Assembly: GCA_037189845.1 (NCBI GenBank)
Contig: JBBCIS010000008.1
Coordinates: forward strand, 372,001 to 436,000
From: JAMLHH01 sp037189845
Lineage (GTDB): Bacteria > Bacteroidota > Bacteroidia > Chitinophagales > JADIYW01
Length of the DNA stretch: 64,000 bases
Direction of reading: 5' to 3'
Under the pieces are notes generated by a model, which did no database searches, was not told the DNA's origin, and saw only the letters and a program-made list of their open reading frames with translations. Of the stretch, positions 36,485 to 43,796 are shown piece by piece (positions within the stretch are counted from its first letter, which is position 1; each line of letters opens with the position of its first letter). The translations under genes were made by a program, and so were the position numbers.

Positions 36485-37756
36485 TCAATTCCCCGAAGTC
36501 GCCTGATAGTTGTATTGAGCCATCAAAAGCTGTATTTCGTGCAAAATCAGATTTTGCCGCGCCTGGTCTTCAGCATTCACAGAAATGAGGTAGTCGTTGG
36601 TAGTAGCTGTTCCGTTCTCCAGCTGTATTTTCGTTGTATTCTTCACACTTTCACGAAGCGAAATGATATCGCTGTCAGTTGCAATCAGCTCCTGTACTTT
36701 GTTTATTTCCGAATTTTGCTGCTGTAAATTCAGGTTTGTATTGAACAGAAATGTTTCCCGCTGGATATCTGTAAAGTTCTGATTGACTGCAAGGATTTTC
36801 TTTTCTTTGTTGTACGTATAAAACCCGGATAAATTCCAGTTCAACCGTACACCGCCGATGTAATAGCCCTGCAAATCATTGCTCAACATATTTAGTGCTG
36901 GCCTGCCAATACCTCCTTGTAGAAACACACTGAAACGAGGAAGATTTTTTGCTGTCACCAGCTTGCTCTGCAGGTCAAATGTTTTTTTCTGCAATTCATA
37001 CAGCTCTAATTCAGGACGGTTGATGGTACCGGAAATCACCTGTGGCGAAGGTTTTACCAAAACAGTGCTTTCATCCACTGTGCTGCCGATAAAATGTGAC
37101 AACATATCTGTATATCCTTTCCGGGTGGCTTTTAGCTCTATCGTACGCTGGTCCGCTTTCAGCAATTCTGCTTTCAGCATATTGAGGCTGCTTTTCGTAG
37201 AGATACCGTTCTGAATGGCGACATTCATTTTGTCAATTCCACTCTGTATATCTTTTTTGAGCAGTGCTGTTTGCCTCAGCTGCTCATCTATCAGCAAAAT
37301 ACCAAAATAAAGCTGGAGAATCCGTTCTCTCAGCTTATAGAGCTCTACTTCTACCTTTTGGATTTCAACCTGTGCATTCGCTTCTATCAGATTTTTCTGG
37401 TCTTTATTCACAAATAAATCCGTAATAGGCTGTGCTACTTCACCGTATAGCTTGTACTGGTCTTTGCTGATGGTCGGAATATTTACATTCGGCAAAGAAA
37501 TAGGTACTTGTGTTACAGTAGACTGATAGGTCAGCTGCCCGGCAATGCTGAGCTGCGGCAGATAGCCTTTATTGGCATTGTCGATAGAATATTCCTTGGA
37601 TTTTTCTATCAGCTCATATTGCTTTATCAACGGGAAATTCTTTCTGGCCTTTTCGAGACAACTGTCAAGATATATAGACTGCCCGTTTGCATATCCTACT
37701 CCTATCAGCCAGCTGATGGTGAAAATCATTTGTTTAATCATTTTATTTAACTTCAT
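36485..37756 (-). CDS. TolC-family outer-membrane efflux protein
   Basis: 423 residues with a signal peptide (cleavage near ANGQ). Two long coiled-coil halves repeat the OEP pattern: LDSCLEKARKNFPLIKQYELIEKSK at the start and ATTNDYLISVNAEDQARQNL near the end, and the internal duplication is typical of TolC. As a trimer it makes the outer-membrane duct of the exporter. It is the first structural gene after tetR, and a palindrome shared with the tetR promoter lies directly before its ATG. Confidence 0.9.
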   Translation of the reverse strand: MKLNKMIKQMIFTISWLIGVGYANGQSIYLDSCLEKARKNFPLIKQYELIEKSKEYSIDNANKGYLPQLSIAGQLTYQSTVTQVPISLPNVNIPTISKDQYKLYGEVAQPITDLFVNKDQKNLIEANAQVEIQKVEVELYKLRERILQLYFGILLIDEQLRQTALLKKDIQSGIDKMNVAIQNGISTKSSLNMLKAELLKADQRTIELKATRKGYTDMLSHFIGSTVDESTVLVKPSPQVISGTINRPELELYELQKKTFDLQSKLVTAKNLPRFSVFLQGGIGRPALNMLSNDLQGYYIGGVRLNWNLSGFYTYNKEKKILAVNQNFTDIQRETFLFNTNLNLQQQNSEINKVQELIATDSDIISLRESVKNTTKIQLENGTATTNDYLISVNAEDQARQNLILHEIQLLMAQYNYQATSGN

Positions 37757-37758
37757 GT

Positions 37759-37776
37759 TTTAATCATTTGATTAAT
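37759..37776. promoter_or_regulatory. Palindromic operator before tolC
   Basis: TTTAATCA-TT-TGATTAAT: the same 8-base arms as the site before tetR, one mismatch at the last base. It lies two bases upstream of the tolC ATG, so binding could block either transcription or initiation. Confidence 0.7.
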
Positions 37777-37793
37777 TGCCGGGTAAAAAAAAA

Positions 37794-38426
37794 TTATGCT
37801 GTTTTCATCATTGCTTTTACCCAGATTGGAATTTGCTTTTTGCGTTGCATCATCAGCTCATCAAATTGCGTGTCTTTTAAATCTCCGATAGATTTCAGTA
37901 AAGGCTTTGCGATGAAAGGAAATATTATCAGGCCGAGCAGATTCATAAGAAATTGCAATGGATGTGGTTCAGTGATTTTGCCCTCGGTTACTGCCTGCTG
38001 ATGTTGCTTTATAAATATGGAATTGTGCAGCAGCTTCTTTACCGGCAGCTTTTCCAGCAATGCATCGGGATTATTACGGATTTCACTCATGATGAAAGTC
38101 GGGATTTCCGGTTCAATACTAATCATATCAATATAATTGGAAGCAATCAGCTCTATTTTTTTTTCCAGAGTGGTTGTTTCGTCGTTTAGGACAAACGCCA
38201 TACTTTGTACAAAACCGGAAATAGTTTCTGTCATGATAATGCTGAACAATTTTTCTTTGCTCCGGAAATAATAGTTGAGCAATGCCAAATTTATATCTGC
38301 TTCTTCGGCTATATCTCTGGTACGTGTGGCAGCATATCCTTTTTTATGAAACACAGTACGGGCAGCATTTTTGATTTTTGCTTCAGTTGTTGTATCTAAT
38401 GCCCTTGTGTCCTTTTTAGCTGCCAT
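37794..38426 (-). CDS. TetR/AcrR-family repressor of the efflux operon
   Basis: About 210 residues from the ATG at 38426; a longer frame to 38480 would add 18 unusual residues. The N-terminal helix-turn-helix is classic: KIKNAARTVFHKKGYAATRTRDIAEEADINLALLNYYFRSKEKL, here split as KNAARTVFHKKGYAATRTRD and NLALLNYYFRSKEKLF. The C-terminal 140 residues form the ligand and dimer domain. It precedes the efflux genes on the same strand, like CecR with ybhGFSR in E. coli. Two matching palindromes in front of it and tolC are its likely operators. Confidence 0.9.
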   Translation of the reverse strand: MAAKKDTRALDTTTEAKIKNAARTVFHKKGYAATRTRDIAEEADINLALLNYYFRSKEKLFSIIMTETISGFVQSMAFVLNDETTTLEKKIELIASNYIDMISIEPEIPTFIMSEIRNNPDALLEKLPVKKLLHNSIFIKQHQQAVTEGKITEPHPLQFLMNLLGLIIFPFIAKPLLKSIGDLKDTQFDELMMQRKKQIPIWVKAMMKTA

Positions 38427-38484
38427 AACAGAATCTCCTTTTACAAGGACAAATATAAATGCTAATTTTGGCTTAATCAATATT

Positions 38485-38502
38485 TTTAATCAAATGATTA
38501 AA
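38485..38502. promoter_or_regulatory. Palindromic operator before tetR
   Basis: TTTAATCA-AA-TGATTAAA is a perfect 8-base inverted repeat with a 2-base spacer, 59 bases before the tetR ATG. A half-site, CTTAATCA, lies just before it at 38472-38479. The matching site before tolC makes autoregulation likely. Confidence 0.75.
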
Positions 38503-38564
38503 TTTTATTCAATAACTACTAATGAAATTCTCTGCCCTGCGAATAATCTGGTGAGTCATCCAAT

Positions 38565-38597
38565 AAAAAAGAGCCAATCATATATTATGACCGGCTC
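38565..38597 (-). terminator. Leftward terminator-like hairpin with no annotated gene before it
   Basis: On the minus strand GAGCCGGTCAT and ATGATTGGCTC pair (two G-T wobbles) around a short AATAT loop, followed by TTTTTTATT. It sits in the 438-base spacer at 38427-38864 and faces left, away from the response regulator. No minus-strand gene was recognised to its right. The same spacer has a CGATGT/ACATCG hairpin at 38749-38768. Confidence 0.6.
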
Positions 38598-38864
38598 CCG
38601 GGGTATTAACAAATAATTATGCCAGAATTCTGTCAGCTCATCCGAACGTCTATCTCCATCTTCACACAGATAGCCGAATCTTTCTTTTATTTGTGATTCT
38701 TTTGTTTTTCATCATCTTTATTTACAGGCAAAAAGATTTTTGATATTCCGATGTTTTATTTTACATCGCAATACTGGAAAAAGGTCATCACTGAATAGAA
38801 CTCCTCTCCCTTCCGTTTTAACGACTTCAAAATTTATTCAAAATTCAAGTTGTAAATTTACCGG

Positions 38865-39539
38865 ATGAAAATCCTGATCATAGAAGATGAACCGGATCTT
38901 GCTCAAAGTATAGCCGAATACTTATCGGAAGAAAGCTATCTGTGTGAGTTCGCATCTTCATATAGTCAGGCACTGGATAAAATTGAAACCTATCATTACG
39001 ATTGTATTCTTCTGGATATTATGTTGCCTGACGGCAATGGAATGCAGATTCTGGAAGAGCTGAAACAACAGGGCAAACAAGACGGCGTCATTATTATTTC
39101 GGCAAAAAATGCCCTGGACGATAAGATAAAAGGCTTACAAATCGGTGCTGATGATTATCTGACCAAACCATTTCATCTTGCAGAGCTGGCCGCAAGAATA
39201 TATTCTGTCATTCGGAGAAAACAGTTTGGAAACGCAAACGTCATTCAGCAAAATGAATTGCAAATTGACTTGCTGGCTAAAACGGTTTTTGTAAATAATG
39301 CAGAAATCTCGCTGACGAAAAAAGAGTTTGACTTATTGCTTTATTTTATCGGCAATAAAAACAGGGTAATTTCTAAAAGCACATTGGCGGAACATCTTTC
39401 AGGTGACTTTGCTGATATGCTGGACAACCACGATTTTGTGTATGCTCACATCAAAAATCTGAAAAAGAAGCTCCATGAAGCAGGCTGTGAACCATATTTA
39501 AAGACTGTTTATGGAACAGGTTATAAGTGGGAAGATTGA
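38865..39539 (+). CDS. OmpR-family response regulator
   Basis: 224 residues. The receiver domain has acidic residues at 7-9 (EDE), the phosphoacceptor D51 in CILLDIMLPDG, and the lysine in IIISAKNAL. A winged-helix DNA-binding domain fills residues about 130-224 (ISLTKKEFDLLLYFIGNK, VYAHIKNLKKKL, VYGTGYKW). It would be phosphorylated by the kinase at 40080, but that gene carries an in-frame stop. A four-helix-bundle gene lies between the two. The start ATG is preceded by a TAAATTTA stretch, close to a -7 box. Confidence 0.93.
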   Translation: MKILIIEDEPDLAQSIAEYLSEESYLCEFASSYSQALDKIETYHYDCILLDIMLPDGNGMQILEELKQQGKQDGVIIISAKNALDDKIKGLQIGADDYLTKPFHLAELAARIYSVIRRKQFGNANVIQQNELQIDLLAKTVFVNNAEISLTKKEFDLLLYFIGNKNRVISKSTLAEHLSGDFADMLDNHDFVYAHIKNLKKKLHEAGCEPYLKTVYGTGYKWED

Positions 39540-39610
39540 GTTGGGTTGAGGAATGAGGAACAAGGGTTGATTTCATCATTCAATCCCTCCTCAATTCTAT
39601 TTTCACTCCC
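39540..39610. repeat. Degenerate heptanucleotide array after the response regulator gene
   Basis: Seven-base units such as gagttgg, gttgagg, aatgagg, aacaagg, gttgatt, then tcaatcc, ctcctca, can be followed across most of the spacer. The second half looks like the complement of the first. Confidence 0.55.
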
Positions 39611-39641
39611 TTCTTTTCGTACTTTAGTCTGAAAAGATACT

Positions 39642-40007
39642 ATGGATAACAATATTGATAAAATAACAGCATTCAAAAACAGAACGAAAAAGTTTTGTCT
39701 GGACATTATTTCTTTATTCCGCTCTCTGCCTAAAACAGATGAAGCAAGAGTAGTGGGAAAACAATTACTTCGTTCTGCAAGTTCTGTTGCTGCAAATTAC
39801 AGAGCTGTTTGCCGGGCAAGGTCAGAAGCTGAACGATTTAGTAAATTATGTATCGTTGTTGAAGAGGCTGATGAAAGCTTGTTTTGGTTAGAAATACTTA
39901 TAGAGTCAGAAATTGCAAATCATCAACAGACAGAAAAGTTGCGACAAGAAGCAGAAGAAATTACCAAAATAGTAAACGCAACTCGACACAAACTTAAAAA
40001 GGGGTGA
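39642..40007 (+). CDS. Four-helix-bundle protein (S23/intervening-sequence family)
   Basis: 121 residues. The pattern IDKITAFKNRTKKFCLDIISLFRSLP, here as TAFKNRTKKFCLDII, then GKQLLRSASSVAANYRAVCRARS and EEADESLFWLEILIES, matches the S23 four-helix bundle first found as an insertion in Leptospira 23S rRNA genes. Free-standing copies are common in Bacteroidota and their role is unknown. It lies between the response regulator and the kinase, with heptad arrays on both sides, which suggests insertion into an existing two-component operon. Confidence 0.85.
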   Translation: MDNNIDKITAFKNRTKKFCLDIISLFRSLPKTDEARVVGKQLLRSASSVAANYRAVCRARSEAERFSKLCIVVEEADESLFWLEILIESEIANHQQTEKLRQEAEEITKIVNATRHKLKKG

Positions 40008-40010
40008 GAA

Positions 40011-40076
40011 ATCAGGGTTGAGGGATGATTTCCAATCCTCAATATTCGATCCTTAAATTTTCAATCCTCAGTCCTG
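40011..40076. repeat. Degenerate heptanucleotide array before the kinase gene
   Basis: Consecutive 7-base units: gttgagg, gatgatt, tccaatc, ctcaata, ttcgatc, cttaaat, tttcaat, cctcagt, cctgaat. The array runs to within a few bases of the kinase ATG. Confidence 0.65.
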
Positions 40077-40079
40077 AAT

Positions 40080-41369
40080 ATGAAAAATTTATTACAAAAA
40101 TCTCTCAAGCCGCTTACAATCTTTGCCTTTGTTGTTTTCGCATTAAGCGTTCCCTCCTATTTCCTTTTGGTGGACTGGATTTGGTAGAAAGAGCTGGACG
40201 AAAACAACGAGCTGATAGCACAACGCATTGAAAACGAGTTCAACGAGCAACAAATCAGTGACGAGAAATTAGAAGAAAGTATAGCATTCTGGAATGAAAT
40301 TCAATCTGTAGGCCGAATTGAACCTGTTTTTAAAACATCGCAAAAGGACAGCATTTACACTATCCGCAGACAAAATCCATATTTAGAAAAACAATCCGTT
40401 GATCGTTTCCGGGGATTGATAACGAACATCAAAATCAACAGTAAAGACTTTACCCTGACAATAGAAACCAATGTTGAAGAAAGTGAAGAAACGATGGCAT
40501 ATATTGCTGTTGTAACGCTTTTGTTCTTTCTTGTTCTGGTGATTGGCTTTTGGATTTTAAACAGACATTTATCGGTTAAACTATGGAAGCCTTTCAGAGA
40601 TACATTATCCAGACTGCAAACATTCAATTTAAACCATCAAACCTCTATCGAATTTGAACCGTCTGACATCCTTGAATTTGAAGAATTAAACGAGGCATTA
40701 CGGAAGCTCATAGAGCAAAATATATCCGTTTACAGAATGCAGAAAGAGTTTACCGAAAATGCTTCGCACGAATTACAGACACCTCTGGCTATCATCAAGA
40801 ACAAGCTGGATGTATTGCTGCAAAAAGAAACCATTACAGACCGGCAGTATCAGATTATCGAAGAAATAAACAGGGCATTGACGCGCATTACACGCATCAA
40901 TAAAAACCTGCTCCTGCTCGCAAAAATCGAAAATAATCAGTTTGAGGATCAACAAACGATTGATATCAGTCAACTGGCCCATCAATGTTTGGAACAGGTG
41001 GCAGAACATGCTGACAATAAAAATATCAGCATTCAAACCAATATTGACCAACATGTTATGGTTAAAGGTAATAAAGCACTGATAGAGATACTTGCCAATA
41101 ATCTGTTGCTCAATGCCATTAGACATAATGTTCAAAACGGACAGATCACCATTTCTCTCACTAAAAACGGATTCAACATATCCAATACTGGCGATACAGC
41201 TTTAAACAAAGAAAAGCTATTTAAACGGTTTACAGTTTCATCTTCAGAAACTACCAGCAGCGGTCTGGGACTGGCAATCGTTCAGCAAATCTGTCATCTG
41301 CATCACTGGAATATTGATTATCGGTTTGGTAATAATTCACATTGCTTTTCTATACGTTTTTTAAATTAA
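40080..41369 (+). pseudogene. Sensor histidine kinase with an in-frame amber codon at position 36
   Basis: One frame runs from the ATG at 40080 to 41369 (429 codons) with a single TAG at 40185-40187, in the stretch VDWIW-stop-KELDENNE. Before it lies the first membrane helix (FAFVVFALSVPSYFLLV), and after it a periplasmic region, a second helix (VVTLLFFLVLVIGFWIL), the phosphoacceptor His230 in ENASHELQTP, an N-box NNLLLNAIRHN and a G-box SSGLGLAIV. One base change from TTG or TGG would explain the stop. TAG ends other genes here, so recoding is unlikely. Translation could restart downstream near 40416 but would lose the first helix. A sequencing error is also possible. Confidence 0.8.
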
Positions 41370-41438
41370 GAGTTTATAAATACCTGACAATTCATTTTTT
41401 ATCTATAAGCTTATATAATCAGCAAAATTTTTAATCAT

Positions 41439-41446
41439 TATCTTTG
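41439..41446 (+). promoter_or_regulatory. -7 box of a nearly leaderless transcript for the DUF488 gene
   Basis: TATCTTTG fits TAnnTTTG and lies only four bases before the ATG at 41451, so transcription would start at or next to the start codon. No clear -33 TTG is seen. Confidence 0.5.
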
Positions 41447-41450
41447 CTCT

Positions 41451-42335
41451 ATGTTTTACAGACGAAAAATCATATTGGCTTTATTACAACTTTTTGAAGG
41501 AAAGATAGATAAGATCAGCCTGCAAAAGTTGCTTTTCTTGTTTACACAACGTCAGGTAAAAGCTGAATACGATTTTATCCCGTATAAATATGGTTGCTAT
41601 TCTTATTCAGCAAATGCCGACTTAAATGCTATGGTAAAAAAGGGAATTTTGTCGGAAACAGAAAGTCATTTTGTAAATAATGAAACAACCGACTATTTTA
41701 AAATGCTTAAGGAAACCGATAAAAAACTAATGTCGGATATAAAGGTTCTTTATGGGAAAATGAATACAAACTCTTTGATAAAGTATACTTATCTGAACTT
41801 TCCGTATTGGGCGATAAACAGCGTAAAAGCACAAGAAATATTAAATACCGAACAGCTTAAAAAAGTAAATGAAAGCCGTCCGAAAAATAAAGAAACAATT
41901 TTATTTACTATCGGTTATGAAGGAATTTCTCTGGAAGAATATTTAAACCGTTTACTTAAAAATGATATAAAAGCTTTAGTAGATGTTCGTAATAATCCAC
42001 TAAGCATGAAGTATGGATTTAGTAAAAGTCAGCTACAACGTTATTGTAATAGCTTAGGAATAGACTATATACATCTTCCCGAAGTCGGTATACAATCCGA
42101 ACAACGTCAAGCATTAAACACACAAGATGACTATGATAAATTATTTGCGGTATATTGTCAAAACAACCTGACAAAAACGACTTCTTCGCAAGAGAAAATT
42201 TTAAACTTACTGAAAGAGCATAAACGCATTGCTTTAACTTGTTTTGAAGCAAATATTTGTCAATGTCACCGCAAACATTTAGCAGAAGCAATTGAAAATT
42301 TACCTAGTTTTAAATATGTAGTAAAGCATATTTAA
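41451..42335 (+). CDS. YwgA-like N-terminal domain fused to DUF488
   Basis: 294 residues. Residues 1-75 resemble the YwgA/DUF4065 (Panacea) winged-helix group: KISLQKLLFLF and YDFIPYKYGCYSYS. Residues about 150-290 are DUF488: ILFTIGYEGISLEEYLNRLL, LVDVRNNPLS, GFSKSQLQRYC, IDYIHLPEVG, and the conserved CFEANICQCHR. DUF488 function is unknown. The next gene follows after a single base, so the two are a cassette. The pair interrupts the order of two-component system and outer-membrane receptor genes, as expected for acquired accessory DNA. Confidence 0.75.
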   Translation: MFYRRKIILALLQLFEGKIDKISLQKLLFLFTQRQVKAEYDFIPYKYGCYSYSANADLNAMVKKGILSETESHFVNNETTDYFKMLKETDKKLMSDIKVLYGKMNTNSLIKYTYLNFPYWAINSVKAQEILNTEQLKKVNESRPKNKETILFTIGYEGISLEEYLNRLLKNDIKALVDVRNNPLSMKYGFSKSQLQRYCNSLGIDYIHLPEVGIQSEQRQALNTQDDYDKLFAVYCQNNLTKTTSSQEKILNLLKEHKRIALTCFEANICQCHRKHLAEAIENLPSFKYVVKHI

Positions 42336-42336
42336 G

Positions 42337-43158
42337 ATGGCATTAACAAAAGTATTAATTACAGTAAAGACTTACCCTGCTATTTCAAGCAAATATGAAG
42401 AATTGGTTTGTACTGCAGGTTTTCTTGAAGATGGTACCTGGATTAGAATTTATCCAATACAGTTCCGTAAAAAATCTTACAACGAACAGTATAAAAAATA
42501 TGATTGGATTGAGTTGGATTTAGTCAAGAATAAAAGTGATTTCAGGCCGGAAAGCTATCGCCCGTATTCTCACGACACCGAAATAAAAATACTGGAGCAT
42601 CTTGAAACAAATGGCAATTGGACTGAAAGGAAAAAATTTGTCTTAGGTAAAATCTATTACAATTTATCCGAATTGATTACCGAAGCCAAAAACAAGGCTA
42701 TTTGTACTTCGCTGGCAGTTTTTAAACCTGCCAAAATTCTGGATTTTACCATTGAAGAAGTTGAAAGAGAATGGGATAAAACTAAATTGGCCAAACTTGA
42801 AGCAGAACGTCTACAGGGGAATTTATTTCAGCAACCGGAAAACCCTTTTGATGTTGTGCGGAAATTACCTTACAAATTTTGCTACGTATTTGAAGATAAT
42901 CAGAGAAAGCAAAGTAAGTTGATGATTGAAGACTGGGAAATCGGACAACTTTATTGGAACTGTCTCACACGACACGAAGGCAACGAAGCAAAAGCAGTTG
43001 CAGACGTTAAGAAAAAATACTTCGACGATTTTGCCAAAACCAAAGACTTACATTTATTCTTAGGAACATCTCAACTTCATCATTACGTTTCTCATAATCC
43101 ATTTATGATTATTGGAACATTTCACCCTAAAATAGAAGTCCAAACGTCTTTATTCTGA
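42337..43158 (+). CDS. Hypothetical partner protein of the DUF488 gene
   Basis: 273 residues, soluble. The N-terminal third is rich in strands (ALTKVLITVKTYPAIS, VCTAGFLEDGTWIRIYPIQF). The last 110 residues contain PYKFCYVFEDNQRKQSKL, EDWEIGQLYWNCLTRH and HLFLGTSQLHHYVSHNPFMIIGTFHP, which look like a compact conserved domain with polar and histidine residues near the end. I do not recognise the family by name. The one-base spacing to the DUF488 gene indicates translational coupling and a joint function. Confidence 0.65.
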   Translation: MALTKVLITVKTYPAISSKYEELVCTAGFLEDGTWIRIYPIQFRKKSYNEQYKKYDWIELDLVKNKSDFRPESYRPYSHDTEIKILEHLETNGNWTERKKFVLGKIYYNLSELITEAKNKAICTSLAVFKPAKILDFTIEEVEREWDKTKLAKLEAERLQGNLFQQPENPFDVVRKLPYKFCYVFEDNQRKQSKLMIEDWEIGQLYWNCLTRHEGNEAKAVADVKKKYFDDFAKTKDLHLFLGTSQLHHYVSHNPFMIIGTFHPKIEVQTSLF

Positions 43159-43248
43159 CAGAAGAACATAATAAATATTACCAGCAAAAAGTATTATTGC
43201 TGTTTGGATCAGATCGATATTTTTTAGGACTTCAAAAATTCAAAATTT

Positions 43249-43267
43249 CTTCGAAGCAGCTTCGAAG
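43249..43267. repeat. Palindrome pair CTTCGAAG-CAG-CTTCGAAG
   Basis: Two copies of the 8-base palindrome CTTCGAAG separated by CAG, just before the DUF1801 promoter. The arrangement gives an inverted repeat and a direct repeat at once. It could be an operator or a small hairpin. Confidence 0.5.
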
Positions 43268-43282
43268 CTTTGAAGGAAAAAC

Positions 43283-43290
43283 TACCTTTG
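43283..43290 (+). promoter_or_regulatory. -7 box of the DUF1801 gene
   Basis: TACCTTTG, identical to the SRP RNA -7 box, 25 bases before the ATG at 43316 and 15 bases after the palindrome pair. Confidence 0.5.
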
Positions 43291-43315
43291 AAAAACAATA
43301 AAAAGAAATGTGATA

Positions 43316-43687
43316 ATGTTAGAAGAGCTTCATAATTATTATCTGAATAAGGAAGAGCCCAACAGAAGCTGCCTGCTGGCATTACGAAGCATTATTCTTG
43401 AACAGGACACAAACATTACTGAAACGCAGAAGTATGGAATGCCCTGCTTTTGCTATAAGAAGAAAATATTTTGCTATTTGTGGACAGATAAAAAAACGAC
43501 TCAACCTTATATTCTTATGGTAGAAGGCAGATATCTTGACCATCCTGAACTGGAAGAAGGTAGCCGTTCCCGAATGAAGATTTTCAGGGTTCATCCGGAC
43601 AAAGATTTGCCCATAGAGACAATTGAAAACATCTTGCAAAAAGCGTTAGACTTATACAGGAAAGGAATAATAAAAATCAAGGAATAA
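43316..43687 (+). CDS. DUF1801 (YdhG-like) small protein
   Basis: About 123 residues from the ATG at 43316; a GTG two codons earlier is possible. The DUF1801 pattern is recognisable: LLALRSIILEQDTNITETQKYGMPCFCYKKKIFCY, here as TETQKYGMPCFCYKKKIF, followed by short strands (PYILMVEGRYLDH) and the conserved tail HPDKDLPIETIENILQKAL. The family adopts a SufE/YdhG-like fold of unknown function. It is a single gene with its own promoter box and an unusual palindrome pair upstream. Confidence 0.8.
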   Translation: MLEELHNYYLNKEEPNRSCLLALRSIILEQDTNITETQKYGMPCFCYKKKIFCYLWTDKKTTQPYILMVEGRYLDHPELEEGSRSRMKIFRVHPDKDLPIETIENILQKALDLYRKGIIKIKE

Positions 43688-43796
43688 CGGCATATACTTC
43701 GTAAAAGCGGTTGTGCGTCAGACAGGTGGAGTAAATTCAAAATTTCTTCCAAATCACTCTGAAACTTTGCATCTGTAAAATGTAAAATTTCAGTTA

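Noticed and set aside
38556..38708. Minus-strand open frame without ATG, translating to ERFGYLCEDGDRRSDELTEF and more
   Set aside because: The translation looks protein-like, but it has no start codon and overlaps the leftward hairpin, and I recognise no family. It could be a gene remnant; not called.
39642..40007. Intervening sequence in an rRNA gene
   Set aside because: The S23-family protein is encoded here, but there is no rRNA sequence in the window.
40185..40187. TAG recoded as an amino acid in the kinase
   Set aside because: Several intact genes in the window end in TAG, and there is no sign of a suppressor tRNA or a recoding element in this window.
40025..40231. Separate 68-codon frame across the kinase start
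   Set aside because: It is in another register than the kinase and has no motif. The kinase frame with one TAG explains the region better.
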